A stretch of 64,000 nt of DNA from an uncultured Anaeroplasmataceae bacterium (lineage in GTDB: Bacteria > Bacillota_I > Bacilli_A > Acholeplasmatales > Anaeroplasmataceae): NCBI GenBank assembly GCA_947589245.1, contig CANQBD010000002.1, forward strand, positions 27,680 to 91,679, written 5' to 3'. The position numbers and the translations under genes are program-made. The notes under the pieces were generated by a model, which was not told the origin of the DNA, made no database searches, and saw only the letters and a program-made list of their open reading frames with translations. Shown here one piece after another: positions 7,815 through 17,652 of this stretch (positions within the stretch are counted from its first letter, which is position 1; each line of letters starts with the position of its first letter).

Positions 7815-10800
7815 TTATTGAGCATATGCAAATAAACCAATTACTTCTTCTGGGTCCTCATCAGGTAAATCACCGAAAGCATGCATTACATCAAATAAAT
7901 CAAATAAAGTTTGACTTAATCTAGTACGTCTTAAAACATCCTTCTTAGAGGTAAAAGGTTTTTCTTCACGCTTAGTTACAATATCTAAAGCAATACTTTC
8001 ACCTAAAGAATCAACAGCGGAAAATGGCAAACGCAAATTACCATTTTCTACTTCATAGATAGTAGCCTTTGACTTGACAATATCAACAGGCAAAAATTTA
8101 ATACCACGTGCAGTCATTTCCATTGCCACTTGTAAAGCCGTATATTTATCATCATCTGTTGCGGTTCGATCAGACTTGTTCATTATCTCATCCATCGCCG
8201 CCTTAATGGCAAGCTTACCACCTAAATAGGCTTGCACAGAATGACCCTTAGCACGTTTTGAAAACCAAGCACTATAGAACAAAGCAGGTGAATAAACCTT
8301 AAACCAAGCAATTCTTAAAGCCATTAAAACATAGGCTGTTGCATGGGCCTTAGGAAACATATATTCAATTCTTTCACATGACCAAATATACCACTCTGGA
8401 ACATTTTTCTCTTGCATAGCTTGTTTATATTTGGCCCATTTTTCAGGATCTTTAGATACTTTACCTTTACGAACAAACTCCATAATTTGAAAAGCCATCA
8501 ATGGTTCAAGACCCATTCTCAATAAATCAACCATAATATCATCACGACAACCAATGATATTCTTAAAAGGAATCTTACCAAATTCAGTCGTTCCAGCAAC
8601 TAAATCCTGAGCATTGGTATTCCAAACATTTGTACCATGTGATAGGCCAGATATTTTAACTAATTGAGCAAAAGTTTTAGGTAATGTTTCAACAAGCATT
8701 TGTCTAACAAAGTTTGTACCAAACTCAGGAACAGCATAGGAAGCAACTTTACTATCTATTGCTTCAGGATTAACGCCTATAATATTAGTTTCTGAAAATA
8801 AACGATAAATATTCTTATCATCAATAGGAATATCCTGTGGTGATGAGAATGGAAAATCGGCTTGATGCTCATGAACGTAATCCATAAAGTACTTAATTAA
8901 AGTGGGATCATCATGGCCAAGAATATCTAATTTTAACAAATTATTCTCAAATGAGTGATAATCATAATGAGTAGTCCGCCAACTATTTTCAGTATTATCT
9001 GCTGGATATTGAACTGGCGTAACATCATAAATATCAACATGATGAGGAACAACAATTATTCCACCTGGATGTTGACCTGTTGAACGCTTAACACCAACCA
9101 AATTAGTTGCTAAACGTTCCATTTCACAGCTTCTTAAATTGATATTCTTGCGTTCACAATACCCTTTAACATAACCATAAGCATTACGATCAGCAATTGT
9201 TGCAACTGTTCCACTTCTAAACGCGTTTTCTGGACCCATCAAGGTTCTTACATACTCATGAGCTGTTGCTTGATATTCACCAGAAAAATTTAAATCAATA
9301 TCAGGTACTTTATCACCATTGAAGCCTAAGAATGTTTCAAAAGGAATATCATGTCCATCCTTTGTAAGTGCCTCACCACAGACAGGACATTTAGCATCTG
9401 GTAGATCATAACCAGAATCAACACTTCTTAGAATTTCTTGGAAAGGTATCTCTAGATCAGATAAACCATATTCTTTAATTTGTTCATCGGTCATTTTGAA
9501 AGTATGAAAATGACATTTTTTACAACGATAATGAGCCGCTAAAGGATTGATTTCTGTTATATTCATCATAGTTGCAACTAAAGATGAACCGACTGAACCT
9601 CTTGAACCAACTAAATAACCCTCCTCTAAGGATTTAACAACCATTAAATGTGACATATAGTAAACAGATGAATAACCATTAGAAATGATGGAATCTAATT
9701 CTCTTGTAATTCTTTTTTCAACAATTGGATGAGGATTATCACCATATAGCCGTCTCTTATTTTCATTAACTATTCGCTTTACTTCTTCCGTAATGGAAGG
9801 AACCTTTAAGAAGGTATCTTTAAATTCATCATCTCGAGGAACAAACATTTCCTTTTTAAAAGCTGGAAATTTTTCAACCATATCAGCAATTAAATTAGTA
9901 TTTGTAACAACAATCTCTAAAGCCAAATCTTTATCCAAAAAACTAAATTCACTGAGCATTTCTTCGGTTGTTCGAAGATGCATATCTGGAGTTTCTTCAT
10001 AACGCTCTAAAGGATGTGTTCCGCCACCAACCTGTGGTGAAGCAATTAAAATATCACGATATTTCTTTAAATTTGGGCGTAAATAATGACAATCAGATGT
10101 GGCAACAACAATTTTATTTAAAAGCTTAGCACATCTAATAATCTTATTAATTACATCTAAAACACGAGCCTCACCATCAGGCATATCTTTAAATAATTGT
10201 CGATAAGCTGTTGGTGGTTGTACTTCAATGTAATCATAATATTTCATTTCTTCGAGCAATTCTTCTTCGCTTCGATTTAAAGCCAATTCAAAAACATTAC
10301 CATTAACACAGGATGAACCAACTAAAATACCCTCACGGAATTTGTCAATAACTGATTTTAAAGCTCTGGCACTACCATAAAAATGTTTAGTTAAAGCATC
10401 AGATAGAATTTTATACATGTTTTTAAAACCAACTTGATTCTTGGCTAAAATGTTAATATGTGAAGGAATAACATGGCGATAATGAATGTTAGGGTCAATC
10501 AAACTATTAATATCTTGGTAATTATAAATATTTTTCTTGTATAAATCAGCTAACATCCTTAAAAAACAAAGAGCAGTTACTCTAGTATCATCAATAGCGC
10601 GGTGATGCTGTTCCTGTTTAACCTTAAAATATTTAGATAAAGATTTTAAATTGAAGGTTTTTACTTCGTCATGATAACCAACTCTAAACAAATTCAAAGT
10701 ATCAATAGTTGGTAAAACCTCATAAGGAAGATTAAAACGTTTAACATCACGATAAATCATTCCAACATCAAAACGAGCATTATGAGCAACCAAAATACTA

Positions 10801-12278
10801 TCCTTGCAGAAATCCATAAACTTAGGTAAAACTTCTTCAATAGGTAAAGCATCAGCAACTATTTCATCAGTAATTGTAGTTAATTCACTAATCATTGAAG
10901 GAATCGGCATCTTAGGATTAACAAATGTTTCAAAAGTATCAACAATTCCACCCTGATATACTTTACAAGCAGCAATTTCAATTATCTCATCATAGTTTTG
11001 TGATAAACCTGTTGTTTCAATATCAAATACTACAAAAGTGGCATCCTTTAAAGGAATATCTCGCTTATCAAAAGTTATAAAATAATCTTCATCATTAACA
11101 TAGTTTAATTCAACACCATAAATCGGCTTAAAATCAGGATACTTTTCAAGCGCATGAGCAATGTCAGGCACACTATAGACACCACTATGATCTGTAAAAG
11201 CCATTGCTTTCCACCCTAGCTTAATAGCCAAATCAATATAGTCTTGGGCATCTGTTAAACCATCTAAATTACTCATCTTGGTATGAGTGTGCAGTTCAAC
11301 ACGCTTAACTGGCGCCTCATCAACAACATCTTCAGCAGTATGTTTACCTAAATATTCAATACTTGAAGCCGTAATAACAACTTGCTTAGAATAGGTGTCA
11401 TATTCTGCTTTACCGATAATTCTTAAATTAGAACCAACAACCATATCACGTTCATATAATTCTTTTTCAGTATCTGTTCTTATCCATTTCTTAACAACTA
11501 TTGAATCAGTATCATCAGTAACTTTAATGGTAGCTAAAGACGATTTAGTCTTAGAAAAGTTTTTAATCTCAATTCCAAAAATATAGGCATTCAATAAAAA
11601 GATAGGTATCCCATTGGTATTTTCATAATTATAAATTTCACTTTGGGTACTAGGAATATCTTTAATATAGCTTAAAGTAGTTGGCATAAAAGTACCACGA
11701 TTATATTTCTTTTCATTTTTTATTTGCTCATTAATTTTTTGAGCCGCCATAGCTTCATTACGTTGCTTTTCTAAAGTCTCTTGCATTTCCTTATCAATAG
11801 CTTCTATTTCTGCTTGAACACTTTTACCACTGTCTTTAGAAATCTTAACTTCAATGTTTAGACCATAATCATTAAGTCGCTCAGCCACCTTTTCACATAA
11901 GCCATCTATTCCTAAAGCATCATAAGCAACAAAAAATTCAACTACTGAACCATTGATTTGACAAGAACTTAAATCTAATATCTTATAACGAGCTGATTCA
12001 GAAACCAAAATCTCTAATATTTTTGCTAAATATTCCTTAAGTTTTTCAACAGCAATATTAGAATCAAGGTAACTTATAAAAAGCTTAACACTTAAATTAA
12101 GTGATTTAAAAACATTAGTTAATTCCGTATTAAGCTTTTCATAATCAATTAAAGCTAAAGGTGAGCCAATAGTTAAAAATAAATCCGCAGTTTTACGATT
12201 TTTATGTAATTGTAACTTAGTAATCTTTAGTTCTGAAGTAACAAAATCTAAAGAATTAAGAGTCTCTTCTAACTTCAT
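7815..12278 (-). CDS. polC: DNA polymerase III alpha subunit, PolC type
   Basis: Main replicative polymerase of low-G+C Gram-positives, 1487 residues, normal length. Domains in order: N-terminal region, OB fold (about 230-320), PHP domain part 1 (ELHTHTKMS near 325), inserted DEDD proofreading exonuclease (FDIETTG near 415, HHRAIDDT near 560), PHP part 2, zinc finger (CKKC near 918, CPVC about 55 later), and catalytic palm (PDIDLNFSGEY near 991) followed by fingers and the clamp-binding end. The ATG at 12278 has GAGGTG upstream. It follows a membrane-protein gene by 22 bases and is probably co-transcribed with it. Confidence 0.97.
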   Translation of the reverse strand: MKLEETLNSLDFVTSELKITKLQLHKNRKTADLFLTIGSPLALIDYEKLNTELTNVFKSLNLSVKLFISYLDSNIAVEKLKEYLAKILEILVSESARYKILDLSSCQINGSVVEFFVAYDALGIDGLCEKVAERLNDYGLNIEVKISKDSGKSVQAEIEAIDKEMQETLEKQRNEAMAAQKINEQIKNEKKYNRGTFMPTTLSYIKDIPSTQSEIYNYENTNGIPIFLLNAYIFGIEIKNFSKTKSSLATIKVTDDTDSIVVKKWIRTDTEKELYERDMVVGSNLRIIGKAEYDTYSKQVVITASSIEYLGKHTAEDVVDEAPVKRVELHTHTKMSNLDGLTDAQDYIDLAIKLGWKAMAFTDHSGVYSVPDIAHALEKYPDFKPIYGVELNYVNDEDYFITFDKRDIPLKDATFVVFDIETTGLSQNYDEIIEIAACKVYQGGIVDTFETFVNPKMPIPSMISELTTITDEIVADALPIEEVLPKFMDFCKDSILVAHNARFDVGMIYRDVKRFNLPYEVLPTIDTLNLFRVGYHDEVKTFNLKSLSKYFKVKQEQHHRAIDDTRVTALCFLRMLADLYKKNIYNYQDINSLIDPNIHYRHVIPSHINILAKNQVGFKNMYKILSDALTKHFYGSARALKSVIDKFREGILVGSSCVNGNVFELALNRSEEELLEEMKYYDYIEVQPPTAYRQLFKDMPDGEARVLDVINKIIRCAKLLNKIVVATSDCHYLRPNLKKYRDILIASPQVGGGTHPLERYEETPDMHLRTTEEMLSEFSFLDKDLALEIVVTNTNLIADMVEKFPAFKKEMFVPRDDEFKDTFLKVPSITEEVKRIVNENKRRLYGDNPHPIVEKRITRELDSIISNGYSSVYYMSHLMVVKSLEEGYLVGSRGSVGSSLVATMMNITEINPLAAHYRCKKCHFHTFKMTDEQIKEYGLSDLEIPFQEILRSVDSGYDLPDAKCPVCGEALTKDGHDIPFETFLGFNGDKVPDIDLNFSGEYQATAHEYVRTLMGPENAFRSGTVATIADRNAYGYVKGYCERKNINLRSCEMERLATNLVGVKRSTGQHPGGIIVVPHHVDIYDVTPVQYPADNTENSWRTTHYDYHSFENNLLKLDILGHDDPTLIKYFMDYVHEHQADFPFSSPQDIPIDDKNIYRLFSETNIIGVNPEAIDSKVASYAVPEFGTNFVRQMLVETLPKTFAQLVKISGLSHGTNVWNTNAQDLVAGTTEFGKIPFKNIIGCRDDIMVDLLRMGLEPLMAFQIMEFVRKGKVSKDPEKWAKYKQAMQEKNVPEWYIWSCERIEYMFPKAHATAYVLMALRIAWFKVYSPALFYSAWFSKRAKGHSVQAYLGGKLAIKAAMDEIMNKSDRTATDDDKYTALQVAMEMTARGIKFLPVDIVKSKATIYEVENGNLRLPFSAVDSLGESIALDIVTKREEKPFTSKKDVLRRTRLSQTLFDLFDVMHAFGDLPDEDPEEVIGLFAYAQ

Positions 12279-12300
12279 TATTCACCTCAATAAACTACAC

Positions 12301-13086
12301 CTATTTAATAACTACCTTAACAATATGCCTAAATGTGATTGCTGCATAAATTAATGGTAGAACAAATGAGGCATATAATAGCCAACCAATATTAAATAGA
12401 CAGGCAAAAAAAGCACCAACTAAAAAGACTACCCCATCATAGAAGCACAATTTTATTCTAACCTTTCTATCAATTGTTTGGTTAATCAAACCAGCAAAAA
12501 TATAAATAGCTATGACAATTACTAAATAGTAAAGTATAATAGTTATCAATCCATCTAAAAAAGTATTACTTTGAAAAAAGACATTTGAAGAACTTAAAAC
12601 ATCCTCAATGAACAATTTAAAATTATAAATATCATAAGGATTATTATTAATAATACCAGCAAAAGAAAATTCGGAAACCTTAATATTCTTATACTCAAGC
12701 TCTGATATCTTATAATTACCATAATAAACATGAGCCTTCTCTTCAGCTAAAATAATATTAACACCCAAAGTAGTAAAATTAACCTCTTCTTCTGGTAAGA
12801 TTGCTAAACTAAACCCTGAGCTTGTTATTATCTTATTACTACCACTAAGCTTATTATTACTAGCATCATAAACAACATCAGAAGCATCCGAAGTAATGAC
12901 ACAGGAAGTAATAGTTAAATAAGTTTCATTGTCAAAAGGCTCATCAGTATAGCATCTTGCAGCTAAAACAGCTGTATATAAACTTAAAAAGATTAAGACT
13001 GTCAAAAATATAACACCAGCTCGATCCTTATGGTATCTACCTATTAATCGAGGATGACATAGACAGGCACAAATTCTTTGCATCAT
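12301..13086 (-). CDS. Membrane protein of unknown function, DUF1189-like layout
   Basis: A 261-residue protein with one N-terminal membrane helix (about 25-45), an extracytoplasmic domain of about 130 residues rich in Asn, Ser and Asp, and three closely spaced C-terminal helices. The N-terminal segment (ACLCHPRLIGRYHKDRAG) and overall topology resemble DUF1189 proteins, but I cannot confirm the family. A longer frame uses GTG at 13101, but its GTGAGG contains the ribosome binding site, so ATG at 13086 is chosen. It lies just upstream of polC on the same strand. No function is inferred. Confidence 0.6.
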   Translation of the reverse strand: MMQRICACLCHPRLIGRYHKDRAGVIFLTVLIFLSLYTAVLAARCYTDEPFDNETYLTITSCVITSDASDVVYDASNNKLSGSNKIITSSGFSLAILPEEEVNFTTLGVNIILAEEKAHVYYGNYKISELEYKNIKVSEFSFAGIINNNPYDIYNFKLFIEDVLSSSNVFFQSNTFLDGLITIILYYLVIVIAIYIFAGLINQTIDRKVRIKLCFYDGVVFLVGAFFACLFNIGWLLYASFVLPLIYAAITFRHIVKVVIK

Positions 13087-13154
13087 ATTTTTAAACCTCA
13101 CAGTATTCTTATTATATCAAAAAAGATTAATTATTACCACTTAAGAATGAAATT

Positions 13155-13163
13155 TGTTATAAT
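13155..13163 (+). promoter_or_regulatory. Extended -10 promoter of the radical SAM gene
   Basis: TGTTATAAT ends 17 bases before the ATG at 13181, leaving room for only a very short leader that carries AGGTG. No clear -35. Confidence 0.6.
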
Positions 13164-13180
13164 ATTTTTAGGTGAAATTT

Positions 13181-14119
13181 ATGGATAATTTAAAACGATA
13201 TAATCCTCTTTTTCTAAAATACAAGCAAAAATATCAACAAAAGGTAGCAAAAATTGCCTTAAATGCCAATTTTACTTGTCCAAATAAAGATGGTAAAAAA
13301 GGTTTTGGTGGCTGTATCTATTGTTCTAAGCTTGGCAGTGGTGATACAGCTGGAAATAAAGATTTACCATTGAAACTACAATTTCAAGAAATAAAACAAA
13401 AGATTGAAAAAAAATGGCCTAATTCACTTTTTATTCCCTATCTACAAGCCAATTCTAATACCTATGCGGATTTAGATTATTTAAAAAAAATTTATGAGGA
13501 AATTATTAATCTTGATTCTAAAATAGTTGAATTATCTATCGCAACAAGACCCGATTGTTTTAAAGAGGAAATATATGACTATTTAGAAAAACTAAACCAA
13601 AAAATACCAATAACCATTGAACTTGGTCTCCAAACAGCTAATGAAAATACCGCCCTTTACATAAATCGCTGTTTAACTAACCAAGAATTCATAGATTGTG
13701 TTGAACAACTGAGAAAAAGAAAAATCGAAGTTGTTGTCCATATTATAAATGGCTTACCAAATGAAACAGAAAAGGATATGCTAAATACTATTGATTTTAT
13801 AAATCAATTAGATATTCAAGGAATAAAATTCCATACTCTTCTGATCTTAAAAGATACAAAGTTAGCGGAAATCTATACTAAAAAACCCTTCCCTACAATG
13901 TCTTTAGAGGAATATGCCACAATTATTACCAAACAAATAGCCAGATTAAAACCATCTATTGTTGTTCATAGACTTTCAGCCGACGCCAAAAAAGATGACC
14001 TTATCACTCCAAAATGGCCATTAAAAAAGCTTGTCGTAAGTAATACTATCGACAAGCTATTAAAGGAAAAAAATATTTATCAAGGTATGGATTTTAAAGA
14101 ATCCAACCATCATCACTAA
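13181..14119 (+). CDS. Radical SAM protein, YtqA/YhcC type (TIGR01212-like)
   Basis: A 312-residue protein. An N-terminal cysteine cluster for a 4Fe-4S centre is visible: CPNKDGKKGFGGCIYCS. After this come PYLQANSNTY, ELSIATRPDC and IELGLQTANENT, which match the YtqA/YhcC radical SAM family. The chemistry of the family is not settled; a role in RNA or protein modification is often suggested. GTG at 13172 opens the frame, but AGGTG there is the ribosome binding site, so ATG at 13181 is chosen. Its last 26 bases overlap the end of the convergent LeuRS-like gene. Confidence 0.85.
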   Translation: MDNLKRYNPLFLKYKQKYQQKVAKIALNANFTCPNKDGKKGFGGCIYCSKLGSGDTAGNKDLPLKLQFQEIKQKIEKKWPNSLFIPYLQANSNTYADLDYLKKIYEEIINLDSKIVELSIATRPDCFKEEIYDYLEKLNQKIPITIELGLQTANENTALYINRCLTNQEFIDCVEQLRKRKIEVVVHIINGLPNETEKDMLNTIDFINQLDIQGIKFHTLLILKDTKLAEIYTKKPFPTMSLEEYATIITKQIARLKPSIVVHRLSADAKKDDLITPKWPLKKLVVSNTIDKLLKEKNIYQGMDFKESNHHH

Positions 14120-16103
14120 TTAAATATTTTCCCATAAATACTTCTTTATATAAATCTTCTACTAAAAATGGAATAATTGGATATAAAAGCTTTAAGAAAA
14201 CTAAAGCCTGTTTTTTAGTTGGTCTTTCCTTCCATAAAATAGTCTTATAAAAATTAAGTAATAAAGCAACATATCCTTCAATATTTTTTTCTCCTATTAA
14301 TTTATTACTTTCCTTAATAAGTTCTTTAATTTTAGCATCTAAATCATTAGTACTAACAAATTCTTTATAAAAATAATCTTCAATAACCTTTATTAAATTC
14401 GCAAAGCTGGCTAGTTCATCTTCTGAAAAAACAAAATCTTGATTAAGTGACTTACTTAAAAAATATCCTCTAACCGCATCACCACCATAAACTTTTAATT
14501 GATGCGATAAATCAAAAAGATTATTATTAGCTCTTATCATCAACGCATATTTTTCATCAAAAGTATCATTAACTAAAATAATATTTTGGAATAAAGGAGG
14601 TAAATTAGCTCCTTTTTCTTTTTCAATAATGACCTTAATACAAAGCGGAAAAAAGACTAATTCAAAAAGTTCATTAGGAGAAATCGTTAAAGTTTCAATT
14701 CCTTTCCACTGAACATAAGCCTTTAAAGCTTCTTGAGAAAAGATTGATGTGCTAGCTCCTATATCATCATAAAGCAAAGCTAAAAATGGTAAAAGACCTG
14801 TCGAAAATAAATGATTAATACTACCAGCCATTAAAGAACCAGGAACATCTATATCTTCCGATAATATCGGTCTGAATTTTGCTGAAAAGGTCAATGGTAA
14901 ATAATTTTTTAAAGAGTAAATATTGTTATCATTATCTTTTAAAAAAGGGATTAAAGCTCCATAAGTATCTAAAGAGGATAATAAAATCTTATCTTTACTA
15001 TAATAAGTATTCACTGTTGCCATTTCAGCTTTTAAAAAATTATCAATTAAAAGTTTTTTACCCTCTTCTAAAGCTAAACCATTTAAAAAATCACTTTCAA
15101 TGAACACACCATTTTGAACAACATCAACAAATGGTAATCCTTCTTCGATAGCCATTTGGCGATCATTAGAATTCAAATAGGGATTAGCCACATAAATATC
15201 TATATCAAATTTAACACTGACAAAAATGGGAATTTTTTTCCCAGTCAAAGGATTAACTGCATAAGTACCTGTAAATACTCCAAAATCATTTGTATTATCA
15301 TCAGCTAAATATTTTTCAATGGCACTGTATTCTTCATATAATGTATATTGGGAAAAATCTATATAATCCGGATGAATTAAAATAAAAGAAATCCCACCTA
15401 TAAATTGAGGCTCCTTTAAAGTTATATTAAGCTTACTACCATTAGTTACTAAAAAAGGAATAGTTAAACTTTGACTAGGTTCAAGAATTTTAAATAACTC
15501 ATTTTTAAGATCAAAAGATAATGGCAATGTCTCTATTGATTTAATAATATTTTCTTTAATTTCACTTATATCTAAATAAAATGCTAAAACTCGATTAGGA
15601 GTTAAATTAGAATTTTTATAATAGCTATCAAAAATTTTTTGTTTGGTTTTATCTTGATATACTTCAATATAATTATATTTGATATAACCTCTTTCGTATA
15701 ATTCAATAAACGCCAACTGCAAATCGGCAAGATAATCATTATGCTTTAAATCAATTTCCTTTAAATCATCAATTCCCACACCCAAATTTAACATTTGTTC
15801 TTCAAAAATTGCTGAAATCTCATCATCTATTGTATTGTTATGGCGCTTATTTTCTAAAAAAGATGAAAGACATAATGAATCAAAACCCGTTGGAAATAAA
15901 ACGTTGTAACCAGCCATTCTTTGATATCGAGCTAAAAAGTCGCCTGTTAAAACTTGTCTTACATTCCCATTTTGAAAACCATACATATTAGTTTTAGGAA
16001 AGCTTGAAAATAAATAAGATTTAGGTTTAATTCGATCATTTTCAACTCTAAAAGTCTTACTCTTTTGCCACTTTAAAATCCAATATTCATAACTATTTTT
16101 CAC
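14094..16103 (-). CDS. Leucyl-tRNA synthetase paralogue that has lost its catalytic motifs
   Basis: An intact 669-codon frame that aligns along its length with the true LeuS encoded at 30277-32682. Shared landmarks: QRMAGYNVLFPTGFDS (Leu[17 protein letters not shown]), GVFTGTYAVNPLTGKKIPI (Leu[20 protein letters not shown]), SDFLNGL, LKVYGGDAVR (Leu[11 protein letters not shown]) and LLYPIIPFL. The HIGH motif (HVGH) is replaced by QNGN at 44-47. KMSKS is replaced by KYALMI near 517. The CP1 editing motif HDTRD reads LNSND. The last ~55-residue LeuS C-terminal domain is missing. Aminoacylation is therefore unlikely; a binding or regulatory role is inferred only. GTG start at 16103, nine bases after GGAGG. 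It lies behind acpP, separated by a terminator. Confidence 0.85.
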   Translation of the reverse strand: MKNSYEYWILKWQKSKTFRVENDRIKPKSYLFSSFPKTNMYGFQNGNVRQVLTGDFLARYQRMAGYNVLFPTGFDSLCLSSFLENKRHNNTIDDEISAIFEEQMLNLGVGIDDLKEIDLKHNDYLADLQLAFIELYERGYIKYNYIEVYQDKTKQKIFDSYYKNSNLTPNRVLAFYLDISEIKENIIKSIETLPLSFDLKNELFKILEPSQSLTIPFLVTNGSKLNITLKEPQFIGGISFILIHPDYIDFSQYTLYEEYSAIEKYLADDNTNDFGVFTGTYAVNPLTGKKIPIFVSVKFDIDIYVANPYLNSNDRQMAIEEGLPFVDVVQNGVFIESDFLNGLALEEGKKLLIDNFLKAEMATVNTYYSKDKILLSSLDTYGALIPFLKDNDNNIYSLKNYLPLTFSAKFRPILSEDIDVPGSLMAGSINHLFSTGLLPFLALLYDDIGASTSIFSQEALKAYVQWKGIETLTISPNELFELVFFPLCIKVIIEKEKGANLPPLFQNIILVNDTFDEKYALMIRANNNLFDLSHQLKVYGGDAVRGYFLSKSLNQDFVFSEDELASFANLIKVIEDYFYKEFVSTNDLDAKIKELIKESNKLIGEKNIEGYVALLLNFYKTILWKERPTKKQALVFLKLLYPIIPFLVEDLYKEVFMGKYLISDDGWIL

Positions 16104-16120
16104 TATGTCTCACCTCCTTA

Positions 16121-16153
16121 AAATAAAAAATAAATCAGCTATCTAGCTGATTT
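16121..16153 (-). terminator. Terminator of acpP, placed before the LeuRS-like gene
   Basis: AAATCAGCT, loop AGAT, AGCTGATTT, then ATTTTTTATTT on the minus strand, starting next to the acpP stop. The LeuRS-like gene's ribosome binding site begins directly after the T-run, so that gene needs read-through or a promoter of its own that I cannot see. Confidence 0.8.
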
Positions 16154-16154
16154 A

Positions 16155-16388
16155 TTACTTAGTCAGTTCTTCAATATAAGCAACTAAATCCCCGACAGTT
16201 ACAATAGCTTCAGCTTTGCTGTCATCAATTTGAATTCCAAATTCATCTTCAATATCCATGACAATTTCTACCGCATCTAAACTATCAGCACCTAAATCAT
16301 CTTTTAATGAAGCCTCAAGAGAAACCTTATCTGCTTGAACTTTTAATTCCTTAACAATAATTTCTTTTACCTTATCAAAAACAGCCAT
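16155..16388 (-). CDS. acpP: Acyl carrier protein
   Basis: A 77-residue acidic carrier protein for fatty-acid synthesis. The [15 protein letters not shown] motif holds the serine that receives 4'-phosphopantetheine from AcpS, encoded at 51560-51901. AGGAGG lies before the ATG. It has its own promoter (16415-16443) and terminator and no fab or plsX genes beside it, which differs from the common plsX-fabD-fabG-acpP cluster. Confidence 0.95.
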   Translation of the reverse strand: MAVFDKVKEIIVKELKVQADKVSLEASLKDDLGADSLDAVEIVMDIEDEFGIQIDDSKAEAIVTVGDLVAYIEELTK

Positions 16389-16414
16389 ATTATAATTCCT
16401 CCTACGTTGTAATT

Positions 16415-16443
16415 ATTATAACACCACCATATCCAAAAGTAAA
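16415..16443 (-). promoter_or_regulatory. Promoter of acpP
   Basis: TTTACT (16443-16438), 17 bases, TATAAT (16420-16415), with TG one base upstream of the -10. Its -35 touches the T-run of the preceding gene's terminator. Confidence 0.7.
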
Positions 16444-16475
16444 TAAAAAATTCCACTATCAAAGTGATAGTGGAA
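16442..16475 (-). terminator. Terminator of the sugar ABC ATPase gene
   Basis: Ten-pair stem TTCCACTATC/GATAGTGGAA, five-base loop, then TTTTTTATTT on the minus strand. Confidence 0.85.
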
Positions 16476-16483
16476 GTAATTAA

Positions 16484-17596
16484 TTAGAATATAGCTACTT
16501 CCGTTTCTAAATCAAAAGCATGACAATGATTCATATCAAATACAAGTTTAATTTGTGAACCCTTTGATAAATCATCTCTAGCTGGAACAGAAGCAATAAT
16601 ACCATCTTCGCCAATAGAAGCATAAATATTAGTTTCAGCACCTAATAATTCAGCAACATCTACTACAACATCTACTACTGAATCAGGATATGTTTCAAAT
16701 TCTACTTTAGAAGATTCATCATGGATATCTTCAGGACGAATACCTAAAATAAATTCCTTACCAACATATCCATTATCAACTAAAGCTTTTAATTTACCTT
16801 CAGGAATATGAACCTTATGCTTACCATCTTTTGAAGTAAAAATACCTGCTTTATCAACTGAACCATGAATGAAATTCATAGGTGGAGTACCAATAAAACC
16901 ACCAACGAACACATTGGATGGATGTTCATAAATTTCCTTTGGAGTACCTACTTGTTGAATACGACCATCACGCATAACAACGATTCTTGAAGCCATTGTC
17001 ATAGCTTCAATTTGGTCATGTGTTACATAAATGGTTGTAGAGCCTAATCTTTTATGAAGCTTAGTTAACTCACCACGCATTGTAACACGTAGCTTAGCAT
17101 CTAGGTTAGACAAAGGTTCGTCCATTAAGAATACTTTAGCGTTACGAACAATAGCACGACCTAAAGCAACACGTTGATTTTGACCACCTGATAATTGACG
17201 TGGATAACGATCTAATAAATTTTCTAGACCTAAAATTTTAGCCGCTTCAGCTACTCTCTTTTCAATTTCTTCTCTTGGAACACGACGTAATTGTAAACCA
17301 AAGGCCATATTATTATAAATTGTCATATGTGGATACAAAGCGTATGATTGGAATACCATCGCAATACCACGATCCTTAGGATTAACATTGTTCATAAATT
17401 GACCATCGATATAAAATTCACCACTAGTGATATCTTCTAGACCAGCAATCATACGAAGTGTAGTAGATTTACCACAGCCTGATGGACCTACAAAAACGAT
17501 AAATTCCTTATCTTCGATGTCTAAGTTAAAATCAAATACAGCTTGGACACCATTAGGATAAATCTTATTAATATCTTTTAATTTTAAAGTTGCCAT
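16484..17596 (-). CDS. msmX: Solitary sugar ABC transporter ATPase, MsmX/UgpC type
   Basis: A 370-residue MalK-type ATPase. Walker [10 protein letters not shown] (about 38-46), Q-loop [10 protein letters not shown], signature LSGGQNQR (one residue off the usual LSGGQRQR), Walker B VFLMDEP and switch His VTHD. The C-terminal part (about 240-370) is the MalK-type OB regulatory domain, including the GIRPEDI box. No permease or binding-protein genes adjoin it. Orphan ATPases of this class in Bacillota energise several carbohydrate importers, so one gene probably serves multiple sugars. ATG with GGAGG. The promoter carries a cre-like site. Confidence 0.9.
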   Translation of the reverse strand: MATLKLKDINKIYPNGVQAVFDFNLDIEDKEFIVFVGPSGCGKSTTLRMIAGLEDITSGEFYIDGQFMNNVNPKDRGIAMVFQSYALYPHMTIYNNMAFGLQLRRVPREEIEKRVAEAAKILGLENLLDRYPRQLSGGQNQRVALGRAIVRNAKVFLMDEPLSNLDAKLRVTMRGELTKLHKRLGSTTIYVTHDQIEAMTMASRIVVMRDGRIQQVGTPKEIYEHPSNVFVGGFIGTPPMNFIHGSVDKAGIFTSKDGKHKVHIPEGKLKALVDNGYVGKEFILGIRPEDIHDESSKVEFETYPDSVVDVVVDVAELLGAETNIYASIGEDGIIASVPARDDLSKGSQIKLVFDMNHCHAFDLETEVAIF

Positions 17597-17624
17597 AAAA
17601 AACCTCCATAACTTTGTTATACTT

Positions 17625-17652
17625 ATTATATCAAAAAAGCGTTTTCTTTAAA
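17625..17652 (-). promoter_or_regulatory. Promoter of the sugar ATPase gene with embedded cre-like site
   Basis: Extended -10 TGATATAAT (17633-17625); TTTAAA about 16 bases upstream is a possible -35. The spacer contains AGAAAACGCTTTTT (17647-17634), matching 11 of 14 positions of the CcpA cre consensus TGAAAACGCTTTCA, including the central CG. CcpA binding would block the promoter when HPr-Ser-P is high; hprK is present in this window. Confidence 0.5.

Noticed and set aside
9793..11586. Open frames on the plus strand inside polC
   Set aside because: They are antisense to a strongly conserved gene, lack ribosome binding sites, and resemble no family.
14094..16103. Pseudogene reading of the LeuRS-like gene
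   Set aside because: There are no stops or frameshifts over 669 codons, the start has a strong ribosome binding site, and many landmarks are retained. Kept as a CDS.
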